A stretch of DNA of 64,000 nt from Solanum dulcamara (taxonomy: Eukaryota > Streptophyta > Magnoliopsida > Solanales > Solanaceae), in contig NC_077242.1 of NCBI RefSeq assembly GCF_947179165.1, positions 74,443,097 through 74,507,096 of the forward strand, given 5' to 3'. A program made the position numbers and the translations under genes. Below the pieces are notes generated by a model that was not told where the DNA came from, searched no databases, and was given only the letters and a program-made list of their open reading frames with translations. Of this stretch, positions 23,609 through 37,450 are shown piece after piece. The stretch's first letter is position 1, and each line of letters starts with the position of its first letter.

Positions 23609-25325
23609 TTAGGAAATTATCCATGATTGTTTAGCTGCATAATAAGAAAAAGAATAAATAACTTTAGACTATCATGTATTTTAACATGTTGAAACATGTA
23701 ACATGTCTTGTTTTCATGTTACTAATCTCACTTTTTATAGACGGTTGGTTACATGTAGTTAGTTAACTACAAAAACACTATTCCTAGCAAGTCTGATATG
23801 GTAACATCGAAAATAGAGTAAAAAATAGATTTTTTTTTCTGAAATAGTGGTCTTGAACTTTTGGTCTCACTTAATTAAAAAAACGGACATGTGTTTCCCA
23901 TTGGGCATAAGTTCTAGTTGTAGTGTGCACATAAGTTAGTTTTTCCTACGAGGCAGGAGACAACTTTTGCCTAACAAGTAAAACTAAACTTGTTGTCAAT
24001 TGAGCAGGTTCACCGTCGTCTCTGACTTATAGAAAAGTCCCAAACTTTTGCATCATAAGCAAAACTAATTTATGCCCCGATAGGCAACGGAAGTTGCAAA
24101 TAATCCCAAGTAACATGCTATAACAACTTAAAAAGGAGATATAGTGTACGAAAAAATCTTGATGCTGTCAGTGTATACGAGTTGAACCATTTTTCATTAG
24201 TGTTAGCAAGTTACCTGTTCTGGAGATTTTCCAATCTTTGTCACCAGCAACAGCCCAAAAAAAGTACCCTCTAAGTCTTTGTGCTTGAGCATAGGCTAAC
24301 TTCCTTGCAACAGACTTAGTGTCATCAAAGCCAATCCAAGAAGTCCCAGCCACAGAGTAAGCAGAAACTGTGGCAGAATCATATACAACTTTAGCATTAT
24401 TATCCTCATTGAATTTCTCTATTTCCCTATAAGTTAATGTCCCTTCATCACCAGGGCCAACACCAACTGCTGGTGCACCAATTCCATCAACATTTGGATC
24501 TTTCAATTTCCATGTCCTACCATAAAGTGGCAATCCCATAATCAATTTGCTTCTTAAGGCCCCTGCTTTGATCCAAGTACTTAGTCCATAACTTGTGCTA
24601 ACGTTACTTTTTGTGTCGAATAATGCTGCTTGTGCACCCGTGGCAGACGTGTCCCATGATCCGTGATAATCATAGAACATTAAGTTGATCCAATCCAAAT
24701 TCTTGTTAATTGAAGGCACAGGATATGATCTAAATTCACCCCATAGGAAGAAGTCAACAGAGAAATAAACAGCTGCTGTGATCAAAAGTTGTGGCCTTTT
24801 TGTAGTCCAAGATTCTTTTTTAACCTCAACCCTCCATTCATCTAGTAAAATCGCAAAATACTCCATGTCCTTTTTGTTCTGAGGGAATTCCCAGTCAAGA
24901 TCAAATCCATCAAATTCGTATTTTCTAGCTACTTCTATGCTAGATTTTATAAAACTCAAACGTGTGGCGGATGTAGACGCCATACGCGAAAACCTAGCTG
25001 GTCCTTCACCTCCTCCCCCGATCGAAAAGAGCGTCTTGACGGATGGTCTTTTCGACCGGAGGGTGGAGGTGAATTTGAAGAGGAGGGTGGAGGTTTCATC
25101 GTCGATATCGAATTTAAATGTTGTGTTGTTTGGTACAAGAAATGCATAGTAGATGTGAGTGAATAAAGATGTGTCTATAGATGATGGTGGGAAAGTTGAA
25201 AATGCCCATGAAGGGTAATATGCACCTTTGACACCTTTAGATGGAGGGTGTGCCATGACACAAGAAGAAAGGGCAAGACAAAATATAATACAACATAACA
25301 TAATGTAGGTTTTAGGACTAGCCAT
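23609..25325 (-). CDS. Class V chitinase (GH18), secreted
   Basis: Exon 1 is 24215-25325, intron 23635-24214 (phase 1), exon 2 23609-23634, giving 378 residues. A signal peptide of about 25 residues ends near CVMAHPP. The GH18 fold follows from GVKGAYYPSW: SIGGGG (101-106), catalytic DGFDLDWEFP with D139, D142, D144 and E146 all present, YxD kept in MFYDYHGSW, MGLPLYGRTW, and GYFFWAVAGD. The tiny last exon completes SRTAKQSWIIS. It is closely related to the GH18 half of the gene at 20655 (shared SWDTSATGA and DGIGAPAVGVGPG) and faces it tail to tail. A TATA-like tataaata (minus strand) lies at about 25386-25393. It is expected to hydrolyse chitin outside the cell or in the vacuole, and all catalytic residues are intact. 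Confidence 0.93.
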
Positions 25326-26422
25326 TTTTATGATACAAAAAATAAGACAAATATAATTTTATGATTGTTCCCAAGTTTCTTCTCTATTTATAGGACAAAT
25401 GGAGCCTTGATAAAGTTCTAACTTTGAATCTTTTTTATTTTATTTTTTGGTATTTAGGAATTGGCTGTTTCTATTTGGCCACAAGACATGAAAAACATGA
25501 CTTGGTATGTGTGGATGGAGTTGAAGAAAGGAATTGGTATTAAAAAGTTGATATTTTTGACTGATAAGTTATGAGTATTTTCCCACTTCTCAATGGAGTT
25601 GATGCCTTTTGACTTTTTTTTTTCTCTCCGTTCTCCTATAGGTGTCTGATATTCATATTGGGATCTGATTAAATTCAGATTCGTGCCAAAAGTCCAGCAT
25701 TGGGAGCATGGGCGGAGCCATCTTAGGTGAAGGATAGTCCAGTACACATCCTTCGTCGAAAAATTATGTGGTGTGCAGATGTTAAATATTAGTTTTTATG
25801 AGAGTATATTTAATTTTGCACACCATTAACATAATTGCGAAGAAAATTTGTACATTTCACCAAATTTCGGGCTCCACCGCTAATTGAACGTAAAATGCTT
25901 TCTAACAAAAACTGACTCTAACTTTAGGGCTCAAACTCAAGGTTAAATCCTGATTCGTATCGAAAAGTTTCACGTCAGGAGTAACGAGTTTCCTAACAAA
26001 AGGGACTACATATCCAAATCTCAAATCTAAAACATTTGATTAACCATGAAATAGTAATTACTGCTCAACTATAACCCTGATTGATCGTTTGACTGATTCA
26101 AACTCTAGAAGATCATTTTGTTTTCTAATATAAGTCAAAAGAGGAAAAGTTCATAATAACTCTCCTTTAGGATGCTTGAAGTTTGACAAGCACCTAATAT
26201 AGTTGTCCACTCGAGACGTAATTATTAGCTAGCCATGTTGTTGCAATTATCTACCTGTTGTGTAGGTCAATTTATTACTCGAAAAAATTGTAATATCTAT
26301 CGAGTCGAGAATGAATGAGTAATGAATCGAGGAGTTGAGCATCGACCCTCTTGGATCTGGTAGACGCACTAGAAAGTGTTTAAAATTCTTAATTACATAT
26401 CACACACGACCAAAAATTGAGA

Positions 26423-26781
26423 TTAAGGGTGTGCTCGATATCAGAAGAAAATATTTTTTAACTTTTTCATGTTCGATTAATCATAAAAATTGTAAAAAAA
26501 AAATTAGGATAACAAGTTCCTTAAAAATGAGGAAAACGATTTTCTTAAAAAAATTAGGCAAAACAAGTACACAAGTGACATGCCGTATTGATTGTGTGTT
26601 CTCCACCGTACCATTCAACACATCTCATTTTTCACATATCCCGTAGCCCCCATCCCCCATCTTCCATAGCGTTTCTTTAGATTATATAGATATAATTTAA
26701 GATAATATTTTTTGTTTACATTTTGAAAACAAATAAAATAAATAAGAAGCTCAGTTATTTTCCAAAAAACACACACCCTTA
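26423..26781. mobile_element. MITE, copy A
   Basis: Left end ttaagggtgtg and right end cacaccctta are inverted, with TTA on both sides (26423-26425 and 26779-26781). The interior matches the MITE at 54718-55086: a shared stretch reads gacat...tattgattgtgt, then a C-rich tract with cacatctcat, then TTTAGATTATATA-type sequence. About 353 bp, non-coding. TTA duplications are typical of PIF/Harbinger (Tourist-like) MITEs. Confidence 0.6.
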
Positions 26782-28910
26782 CAAGCTTAAGTTTATGTAA
26801 TGAAATATATTGAGATCTACCTTTGATTATTAAGTTGCTTTCTTCACTTTGCATCTTTATTTTATGAAAAATTAATTGTATATACCTTGTTTTTTGGATC
26901 TTACACCATCACCTTTAAACCAATTGACTTACGATTCAATCATAATTATAACAATTATAAAATAAATTTAATTTTTATATACTAATAATGTAATTTTCTA
27001 TTATACTATCATATTACCTAAAATATAAATACCTATTCTTTAAATTATGGATTCGTCAAGTTAAATCCTTTTAAAATTGTAATGACACTGACCTTTCTCA
27101 CCTCAATGAACATTCATGCCCCCATGAAGTAAATGGACAGATAAGAACAAATTAAAGGACATAATTTAATGGATATGGTCCACAACTCCACATGAGCACC
27201 AAATTTTCATCAATGGCCTGATCATATAGGTTGAACATTTTACATATAAAATATGATTGAAAATTTAAAATATTGAATTTAGAAACTATATAATTCTTTT
27301 TCAGTTATTGAACCCTTAGTTTTTCTTTTCGTGGAACAGTTCAATAATATTGTTGACTTGGTCTAATTATTTTGTACTAAGGATCAGTAAGGTGTCTTTT
27401 GGCGTTGGCGACAGCGACAGAATTAGAATTTTATCAATATATAATATATACACATAAAAAGAATATTTTGATCTAGCTACCCAAAGTAATTTTTCTATGA
27501 AGGGGTGTTGACACCCCTCAAGTACATGTGGCTCTACCATTGATCGAAGGTATTAATAATGCAGAATTTAATTTGAACATATTAAATTCAAAGAAATTCT
27601 AAACCCGATCGGAATGATTTATGGGTTTCGAATATATATATATATATATAATTTGATTGTATTGGTTATACGAGATTGTAAGTTATTAAACAAATGTCGT
27701 ATTTGATGTGTTGAATTCAACCAAACGATCCCATAAAGTATTAATGCAAATCCGGTTATCGTGATGTTGAGTCAATCTCTCCGTAAAATGATGAAGCCGC
27801 CCTTATTATATAATGCTTTATTTAATAAGGTCTTAATGGCACTTTTATTTTATTATATATAAAAAAAAAAAACTTGTAGTGAAGAAATAAAAAATAAAAA
27901 GATTAACACTCACATAACAAAGGAAGACTGATGGAATGTAAATACAGTGCGAAAGTAGTTACTTTTTAAGGAAAAATAATATTTGAACAAAAGTACCCCT
28001 AGCAAAAATGTGAAATAAAATAACAAATAGAACTCTAAGATAATGTCAAAAGTTTGAAAATTTATGAAGCTTGAAGCTCAACGAACGATTCATGGAGTTT
28101 GAACTTATAAAGATTCAAATTCTAAGATTCTTTTATGGAGTTTGAGATAGACATCGAAATAATAATACTATCGTGAGTGAAATAGATACATGTACATCTA
28201 ATAATGTGAAATCCAACACAATGTGATGTTCGAAGACCGGAAAAAGGAAGAACAAAGTTGAAATAATACATCATTGTAATGAAATTAAATGTTCTTAAAC
28301 ATTTGAATTTCTATTTTTCATAATTTTATTGTATATGAAAAAATAAAAATAAAAGGTTCACTAGTTAGTATTATAAGTTTTAAAATATATAATACCAACT
28401 TTTTCAAACGGAATGAAAAGAAATAAAATCAAATTGATTTTCGAAATGCCTTTTTTTGGATATTCCTTAATGTCTTGGACATGACAATTATTAACTTGTC
28501 TCTAATGAATTAATTTTAAGTGTTTAACTTTGTCAGTTAGTTTGTTAATAAATTAAATTTTGACTCAACTACTAGTATTGTTTTCTGCTTACCTCAATAT
28601 AAATTAATCTAATAACTTGATGAATTTGTAACATTCTTGAAAACTTTTAGTGCAATTGTGATTAAGAATAAGTATTATGATTATGATAATAAGATTAACA
28701 AGGACCTCTCAGCAAACAGTTTGTTTTTTTATTCTTGGATGTATCTTTTTTATGTTCAAATTCTATTGGGATATCATAAATGACTTATAGTTGATTTCCA
28801 TATTAAAGGTTTCTTCTAAAGTATTACAAAAAGTTATGAAGCTTCCTCCAACATTTATCATAAGTTTTGGGACTAGTACCTATTTATTAAGATTGAGTTA
28901 CATTATGTGA

Positions 28911-29480
28911 CATCCCTGACAGAGGGCGGGCTAATGAGGATGAGTCAAAGAAAAGGATTGTTAGGTTTTTAAGCTGGCATGTTTCTGAAGAAGGAATACA
29001 CATGACACCTTAGGCGAATTTTACAACACACTTTTTTGGATTGATGAAGGTATCGCCCAAGTAACAAGGTTGTGAGGACTGGGACTTGTTGGATCAAAGT
29101 AGACAACCAGTGTTATGGTTGTGACAGATATGATATCAGAGTCTAACTCTCAATTCGGTACGGTAATGGGCCAAACCTCAAGCAAGGACTCTCATGAGTT
29201 TCTAGATGCCTATGACAGAAGATGTGGCGACGAGGGCGGATCAAAGAGAAAGACTGACTACATGCTTCTAGGTTAACAAGTTTTTGACGAAGGGGTGTTC
29301 ATGACACCTTAAACGAATGATCTACATCGAAATGAGAGACAAAAATAAAAAGCTTTGTAAGACATAACACAAGTTAACATAATATACACGATTATTGAGC
29401 TCGATGACGGTATAGCCCAACGGACAAATTCACGAAGGTATCTTGTTAGGCAAAAGTGAGCAATATGTGTCATGGACTTG
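28911..29480. repeat. Two diverged copies of an unknown repeat
   Basis: 28911-29120 and 29218-29480 share ordered blocks: gagggcgg, tcaaagagaaagactg-like, catgacacctta, and gatgaaggtatcgcccaag-like. They are in the same orientation. Probably fragments of one repetitive element duplicated in tandem; the family was not recognised. Confidence 0.4.
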
Positions 29481-31039
29481 TATAGTAACCCATCTTTTGT
29501 ACAAATAATGTAAACAATTTTTACATTATTAGTGTACTTTAGCTTGGCAAAGTGAGTCATTAACTTTATTTTCTATATTGTCAAATCAATCGTATTAATT
29601 AAATTAATAATGAGTTATATATTGCAACAAGTCATCATCTTAGCCAAATGGTCCACCCTATTTGTGAAGAAAAGTTAAAATATTTATTAAAATAGTCAAC
29701 TAGAAATTTTATCTATTAGTCAAAGACAAATTTTCTTGGGAAGCTTTATTAGATTTAGAAAAGAGAACATAAATTTTTTTAGTCAAATAGGAAATTTGCA
29801 AATTTTTGGGTTATTTCACTTCCATTTTTCTTGTGGACTTTCTTTATAGGAAAAATTAATTGATGTAGCAGTTTCGATTCCCCTATTATTTTTTATAGTG
29901 ATATTTTTTAAAAATTAAAAAATATAGTAATATCCATAAATAGTATTTATGAAATAGTTTTTAAAATAGAGTTTTCAATTGGCTCGACTTCCTTAGATAA
30001 TCAAATCAAGTTTCAAAAAAAGATGAAATGAATTTATTTTTTCTCAAAGTTGTTATCAACAATTTATTTATTCAAATAAAATATGTATAGGGTAGTGGAA
30101 GTATGTGTCAATGAACTAATTAATGGCAGAAAAAAAGGACATAATTCTGAGTCAGCTCTATTGACAAGATAAAGTTACTAATGACAAGATAATAGTTTTC
30201 CTCCCTGAGATTTAATTTGATTAAGATTAATTTAATATTTTAAAATTAAAATTTTGATATTTCAAAAATTCAACAAAAAGTATTATTAGTTGTAATTTTT
30301 TATATATTAAAAAATTCAACAAAAAATTCATCTTAAAATATTAATCAAAGTTAAAATAATTTGACTCTAAAAAAAGTAACATGATAAGTATTTTACCATG
30401 AACGTATTAATAGAAAAATATATATCAAACGTTGAAATTGGCAATATATATTGAATCGTTGAAGTTGACAAATCCATAATGGTTTCGTTTTTGACTTTTT
30501 TACCAATCCTTAAATTAAAATGAGTTTAAATTTTGAATAATGTGAAAATATGTTTATCTATGAAGTTGATTACAATTTCATGCTGCCTCGTAGTTCATCA
30601 TAAGTCCATTACTTTTTGTTTTTCATTCGATATTTGATATTTGCTTTGTAACTTGATTTATTTAAATTTATATTGAAAAGTCTATTTTAATGGGTAAAGC
30701 GCTCAAAAAAAGGGGTAAAGCGCTCACTATTAAAGACGATATCATATTCAGAATTCGAATCCGAGACTACTTATTGAGAATGGAGAAATATTTATTATTC
30801 CACTACATACATTTTTTATAGTATATACAGTTCATAGTCCATAGAACTTTCTCAACTATAATATCCACTACTTTTTGTTAATAAAGAAAAATCCTGAAGT
30901 ACATTGTACATAGCCCTTTCACAAAAAATTCATACATTACATATACATGCCGTTATTTTAGTTCATACTTTCAGGTTTCCACATTGATGTAAGTATTCCA
31001 ATGTGTTTGCTATGTTTGTTTGTGGCAGTTTTTAAAAAA

Positions 31040-31150
31040 TACAACAACAATGTCATATCTAGTGTATTCATACAAGCGAGGTTTGGAAAAGGTAGAATGT
31101 ATGCAAATATTATCTCTATTCGTACAGATAGAGAGACTATTTTTGAAAGT
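31040..31150 (-). mobile_element. SINE remnant (TS type), minus
   Basis: Contains tctagtgtattcatacaagcg, then ggtagaatgtatgcaaatat and tagagagact. These are decayed counterparts of the SINE consensus blocks seen at 50488-50600. Confidence 0.35.
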
Positions 31151-31519
31151 TAATAGTTAAAAAAAAAAAAGAAAAAAAACAGACATGCATATAAGTTTTC
31201 TGAACATTTTGATGACCAAAAGTTGTGTTGTGAACTCAAATATCCAGTGGCTACTCCCATAGAATTTTAATTGAATCAATGAGAAAAGAAAAAAAAATGT
31301 TTAGTGGTTATTATCAGTATTTCAATGAGAATTTGTTTTTCACCATACATTTTTCCAGTGAATTGGTTCGATGAAAATAGAGTTGGAAAAATCATGTTTT
31401 ATAGCACAAATTTCTCATTGATTCGCGGTGGAAAAAAAACTCTGTTTCTAGTGGTGAGTATAGTTAAATACAAATCTGCAAAACTTGTTTTGGTTAGAAC
31501 TGGTATTTCTTTACGATGC

Positions 31520-31645
31520 TACACTCGAGCCAAGGCTCATCGTCTCTACCTTCACAAGTTAGGGGATAAAGTCTGGGTATACACCAAACTCCCCATTTTC
31601 CACTCATGCGATTACACTGGATTTGTTGTCGTACTGCATAATCCT
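31520..31645 (+). mobile_element. SINE remnant (TS type), plus
   Basis: The blocks cgagccaaggctcatcgtctc, ctaccttcacaagttaggg and gtctgggtatacaccaaact follow the same order as the better preserved SINE at 45733-45850. The 115-residue open frame over it is incidental. Confidence 0.5.
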
Positions 31646-31857
31646 TCATGACTCACATTCATCATATTCCAATGTACTACTTAAACAATTTTCCTTCATC
31701 ACACTTAAAGATTTCCTAAGATCAAGTAAGGCAACATAGGCAAAAAGACCATTTGTGAGGTGAAAATGCTTCCTGAAACTAATTAAACAATAACATACCC
31801 AATGTAATCTCACAAGTGGAGTCTCGAGTGGATAGGATGTACGCAGACTTTGAAGTG

Positions 31858-34800
31858 TTAACGAGCTATAAGTTGGGAAATAGTGAGACTATTTTCCGAA
31901 CAAGCTAGTTCAATTGTGACTAAAGCCTCTGGCGCGATATCATCTTTGTTCTTGGAAAAGGCAGGAACTTGAGGATTTGGCAAGACTTCAATTTCATTTT
32001 TGAGCATGGAGTATATCTCCAACATGGATGGTCTATCTTCCCATTTTTCTTGAACACACAATAGTGCAACTTGTATGTATCTCAATTGTTTACCTATTTG
32101 AAAACCATCTTGCAGTGATGGATCAATGAAATCCACTCCATTGCCTTTTTGCCAAAGTTCATATGCCTGGATTTTGATCAGGTGAGGTTAGTTACTGTTA
32201 TTGTATTGTGTTCAAACAGTAAATCAGAAAACTTTATTACGAAAAATATATGATACCACAAAGTTAACTGTGTGTCCTTAGAGAATTGAATCCTCTCATT
32301 ATACTTGAGATTATGGATTACTTCCTTCCAGGATAAAACGTATATACATGTTATTGGTGTAGAGATACCTTATACGCCAATAACTTAGTCAAACTCAAAG
32401 TCAGTAACAAATCACACAAAAATTCGATATTTGTTTTTGTAAGAAAATATGCAGAAGAAGTTCAGAAAACTCGATTATGAAAACTAAGGGTAAGCCTCTG
32501 TATTTATAGATAAAAAATTGAGCTGAAAATGGAGTGAAAAAACACTTGTACAGAACATGTTTGGTGTTTGTTGGAAGGAACAGGTCCTTTATCAAATTTC
32601 ATTGGAAAAGATTCCGCGAATTTTAAAATAATTTCTCACCCGAACTGATATCAAAAAAGGAAATTAATTAGTGAAAAAAATGAAAAATAAATTTTGTTCA
32701 AAAAATTTATCGATCAATCATTTGCCAAAGCACAGCAAGCGACAACAAAGGCACGAGGGGAGACTCTCTTGTCAACTCTTTAAGAGCCAGAAGAAGTGTT
32801 TCTTCTATATATAAGCATAAAAGTTTTCCTCTTCATTACCAATGAACTTACGTATTCAAGAAGATTCAGATTGTTCTCGATGCCATATTCACATGAATTC
32901 TTCTTTCCACCGAGGATTTGCAACAACAGAACTCCGAAGCTATAAACGTCGTATTTCCTGGAGTATACGCCTCGTTTAACATACTCTGGAGGAACACAAC
33001 CACTACAGAACACAACCACAGATGTTAGAAAGTAGGGAGTATGTATTAAGTAAGTAAACAATGGTTAAGAGTCCTGATATTTACTAAGTCCCAACAATCT
33101 TTCCAGTGTTTGCTTCATTTTCATCTTTCTGGAAAAGTCTAGCTATACCGAAATCAGAGATTCTTGGCTTCATCTCGTCGTCTAGTAAAATGTTGCTTGC
33201 TTTCAAGTCTCTGTGAATTACTGTGAATGTTGAGTACTCTTGAAGGTATAATAGTCCTTGAGTAATTCCTTCTATAATACAAATTCGCGTCTCCCAGTCT
33301 AATTTCAGGCTCTTCACCGGGTCTGCATCAAATATATATATATGATCATGATGCCTACATGGTGTAGTAATTATATGTACGTTTTTTTGTACATTCTACG
33401 AATCTTTAACTAAAGACAAAAACGAACATACATTTCTGGAGATCGAAGTTATCCATTTCTAAATGTTTGTTGAAACAATATGCAATCACTGTCAACTACG
33501 AATAATTTTACAATGAGATAAGAGTTTACGCTCACCATAAAGGTAGAAATCCAAGCTCTTATTTGGCATGTACTCATAAATCAATATTTTCTCTTTTCTT
33601 TCGATGCAAAACCCCTGAAGTTGTAGAACATTGACATGTTGTAACTTTGAAGCAAGTGATACCTCATTCTGAAACTCTTCTACTCCTTGCTTAGAGCATT
33701 CTGAAAGACGTTTTACTGCGATTTCTTGTCCATCACTTAACCTTCCCTGGGACAATAAGGAGTATGATTTAGAGGTCCGATCCTTCATGATCTGATTCAG
33801 GGGTATAAATATTGTCAAAAAATAATTCTAATATCTAAAAATAGATTTATATGTCTAAAGTCTAAACTATGAGATATTACATGGAAAACTTACAAAGTAT
33901 TCCGAGGAGAAAATAGTGATCAAGAAGAGAATCCCCAGGAAGAGTTAAAAAGGAAAAGGACTAACATAGAACTTTCTATATACAAGCTATTCTATTTTCG
34001 TCAATTTCACAATAGCTTTTTGTCTCGAATTTCTCCATCGATTTTAGTCAAAGTACCCAAAATCAACTAGTTGAGTTACCCAATACCTTATAAACAGGTC
34101 CAAAGCCTCCCTCTCCAATCTTGTTTTTGATGGAGAAATTGTTTGTAGCTTCTTTTATTTGATCAAAGCTGAAAACTTTCAGATTGCGACCTATACCTCT
34201 TTCGTTCAATTCCTCGATACCTATAATCAAAGGTAAAACTTTCAAATTCCAGTACATTTCGATTAGTGGTTTAAAAGAAAGAGTAACAAGAAGTTGATAT
34301 TAATTACCTTCAGATGTTATCGTTTTCTTTTTCAAGATACACACTATTGTACTTATTACGAGAATGGTGATGGTGATGGTGATCGTTGGCAAAAGAATTG
34401 CTAGTAACCTTCGCTTGCTACCACGTTGGTCTTCTTCTTCTTTTTCGTCTGAGGCTGTAAAGAAAGTTATCATGTTTACAATGTTATCAAAAGCAAAAAG
34501 CACAAAAAACTCTTAAGGTATGTTGTTGTTGTCCAAAACCTATGATAAAGTGAAATATCAATTGTTTGGTTTCATCGCCTCTAGAAGAGGCTCATCGACA
34601 AGAAAAAATATGCTTTAGAACTTTGATAACGACACTTAAGAGCCAAACACGTTTTGAGCCTCGCTTCAGGGCTTTAGCTCACCTTTGACAACACACTGTT
34701 TATAATTTGTGAAAAATTGTGATAGAGCTGAGTGAATCTTGAAATGAATAAGCAAGCTCTTTATGATGGTTGTTCCCCTTCTTATGGTTGTAAAACAATA

Positions 34801-36040
34801 CTTCCCTCCATCCCAATTTAAGTGTCTTATTTCCTTTTCTGTCTGTCCCAAAAAGAGTACCTCTTTTTGTATTTAGTATGTTTTTCCATTGCAACGTTCT
34901 ACATGACAAGTATTATACTGAAAGACAAAATAAACGAGAGATTTGTGAAGGATTATGTATATAACCTGATTTTGAAAGCTCCCAATCGACATCATCACTA
35001 GGAATTTGGAATGCAGCAAAACCGCGAAGCCCCTTATCCTTCGCATAAGAAACTTTAGTTCTTATAGCCTCAACATCATCATAACCATACCAAGATGATC
35101 CAATAGTAACATAGTTTACAACATAAGTTGAGTTATAGACAGGTATGGCTCCATAACTTTTCATATATCTCTTGATCATTCTGTAGTTTATCGATCCACC
35201 CTCTGTCATTTCTAGACCTCTCGCAGGTGAGCCTACCATGTTATCATTTGGATTCACAAGCTTCCACGTATAGCCATGGTATGCTAAACCTATAACGATT
35301 TTATTAGCTGGTAAGCCACTCTTGATCCATTCTTTTATACCATAATCTGTATTTCGTGTGCTAGTAGGATCATATAAAGCTGAATGTGCTCGTGTAACGT
35401 TGGTATCCATAGGCAAGTAGTAGTCATATGTTCTGAGATGAACCCAATCGAAGTTTCTAACAATTGTTTCTACTGGATATTTCATCGATTGATCTATCAT
35501 TGGTGAATAGTATGCTCCCATAGTCAAGATCAATGAATTGTTGGACTCAGAATTAATCGTTGTTCGCCATTCTTCAATGAATGTTCTCATATTAGTCATG
35601 TTTGTAGCTGTATTTGGTTTGACACCAATAAGATCCAGCCCTTGAAATCCGTATCGTCGAGCAGTTTGTATTGACGTTGTGATGAATGATTTTCTACGCA
35701 AAAATTCACTAGTCATCGCGAAAAAGTCAGGGGATTGATCATCATTTCCTCCCAAGATGGATAGAAGTGTTATAACTGATGGATTATTTTGTTTCACAGT
35801 TTTGGTAAAGGTTGAGATATATGGTTCATCAGAGTCTCTTATGTAAAGCTCGAAATTCGAAGTGTTGATATATGCATAGGCAACATGAAGGTGTGTGTAC
35901 ATATTGGAAGGAATTTCAGGTATTGGAAACATACTGCCACCATACCAAAACCCGGATTTTATCCAGGATGTTCTATCCGAAGAACTCGAAAAAGGAAGAA
36001 CAAGTAGAAAGAGGAAGGAGAAGAGGATTTTCGAAGACAT
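31858..36040 (-). CDS. Chitinase-like receptor kinase (CHRK1 type), GH18 pseudoenzyme ectodomain
   Basis: Seven exons in consistent phase: 34966-36040, 34308-34454, 34087-34220, 33536-33746, 33085-33322, 32852-33002, 31858-32166; 754 residues. Exon 1 gives a signal peptide ([17 protein letters not shown]) and a GH18 domain. The catalytic DxxDxDxE has become QGLDLIGV (residues 133-140), so the acid/base Glu and two Asp are gone while the fold motifs ([26 protein letters not shown]) remain. Exon 2 is the juxtamembrane and transmembrane exon. Exons 3-7 form a Ser/Thr kinase: [36 protein letters not shown], all key residues present. Tobacco CHRK1 has this layout and also lacks chitinase residues. 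It is a plasma-membrane receptor, possibly for chitin-like ligands. M at 36040 is chosen over the upstream in-frame Met at 36199 because it begins the signal peptide. Confidence 0.92.
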
Positions 36041-36864
36041 TTTGAAGTAAAAGGCGATTTGAAAAAAGGAGGATATGTTGAAGAATTTTGTAGAGAATAG
36101 TTTCAATCTTTTCATGCAATATGAAAGTCCTTTAGAATTTTTTAAAATACGCTCTGATAAGACTTGAGTAGAAGAAAGGGTATTTGAATAGATGTTCATC
36201 TAAGACTAGTAAGAATAGAATTGAGATGCTTAAGATTCAATCATGTAATAAACTTCTTGGTAAAGGTCTCAAAACTATATTGTTGATTCATTATTTTTTA
36301 TATTTAATAATAATTTAATTTTAAAATATTCACTTTATTATTAATGAGATAATTTATAGTTACACAAATATATATGACTTATTTTAGATGAAAAGTTTTA
36401 AAAGTTTATCTTTTTTTTCCTTAAATTCTATATCAAATTAAATAACATTACATAAATTGAAGGAGAGAGTAATAAAATTCTTGGTAAAGGTCTCATAAAT
36501 ATATTGTTGATTTGCCTAACACCTTCGCTTGTAAAGAATGGATTGATCATTCTGTAGTATGTTTTGTCCTTTTGTGATGAAAAGTGTGTTTGGTTACTTT
36601 CATAGAAACTCCTAGAGTCTTGGTGTACTTTGGAAAGTCAATATGAATTTTGGATATTTGTTCTAGTCATTTTCACATCTATAAATGCATCATCCTTCGA
36701 TATTTCAATACCTTGGTTTCTTTTAATTTTTTTGTGTATTTACTTTTTTATATTTGAATTCTTTTAATTTTAAAAAAATCGTAGCTCCGTCCATTACAGT
36801 TGTACCTACAATAATTCTTGATATCAAGAAGCTATACAATTTCAAAATCATCAATACAACAATA

Positions 36865-37065
36865 TATCTAGTATAATTTCACAAGTGCAATTTGAAAAGA
36901 GTGGTGTGTATGCAATTTAATTCCTACCTTGTGAAGCGAACTGGAGAAGATAGTATGTACGCAATCTTATTTCTACCTTGTAAAGCGATCTGAAAAGAGT
37001 GGTGTGTATGCAATATTACTTTTAACTTGTAAAAGTAAAGAAGTTGTTTTCGATAGACCAGTGAT
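36865..37065 (-). mobile_element. SINE remnant, minus, internally triplicated
   Basis: It runs from the atctagtataatttcacaag block (start of the consensus tail on this strand) to gttgttttcgatagacc. The middle block gtgtatgcaat...ctaccttgtgaagcg occurs about three times. A cognate lies at 39255-39370 in the duplicate promoter. Confidence 0.45.
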
Positions 37066-37343
37066 AAAATCTTATAAAAGTTATATTATGTTTTGACAAG
37101 TGTAGCATCCTTGCATATACAGATCCTCTTGACTTCTATGCCACTGCCCCAAATGTTGGGTTTTGTAGGCCATAGCTTGTAGAGGATATCCAAGTGGTTC
37201 AATAGGTTATGTTCACAAAAGATTTTTCATACTTGTCTTCCTCTACCCCACCCCACCCCTCCTTGATCAACTAGATGTGCTTGGGATGAGGCATTAAAAA
37301 AAGGTCGATAGCTTAAAGATAGCATCTCAAGGCAACCATAACA

Positions 37344-37450
37344 TAAGAAACGTTATTTAGGTATAAAATTTATCTCAGGATAACGTTTTATAAAACGTTA
37401 TTCACAGTAACATATTATGCTAAAAACGTAACTCACAGTAACGTTTCTTA
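37344..37450. repeat. Foldback repeat with 12-bp inverted ends
   Basis: TAAGAAACGTTA at 37344-37355 and its exact inverse at 37439-37450 enclose several copies of an aacgtta-like motif. Non-coding. Confidence 0.5.

Larger units (their letters stand above)
25326..31857. other. Gene-poor AT-rich intergenic region
   Basis: No convincing gene is found in 6.5 kb. It holds a MITE (26423-26781), a (TA)n run near 27632-27649, a pair of related repeat blocks (28911-29120 and 29218-29480) and decayed SINEs (about 31040-31150 and 31520-31645). Open frames here are short and lack family signatures. Confidence 0.55.

Noticed and set aside
31304..31651. 115-residue frame
   Set aside because: Its second half is a decayed SINE; no family signature in the rest.
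34913..36199. Upstream Met at 36199 as start of the receptor kinase
   Set aside because: The 53 extra residues lack a signal-peptide start. The Met at 36040 begins a typical one, and the duplicate gene at 37762 also starts there.
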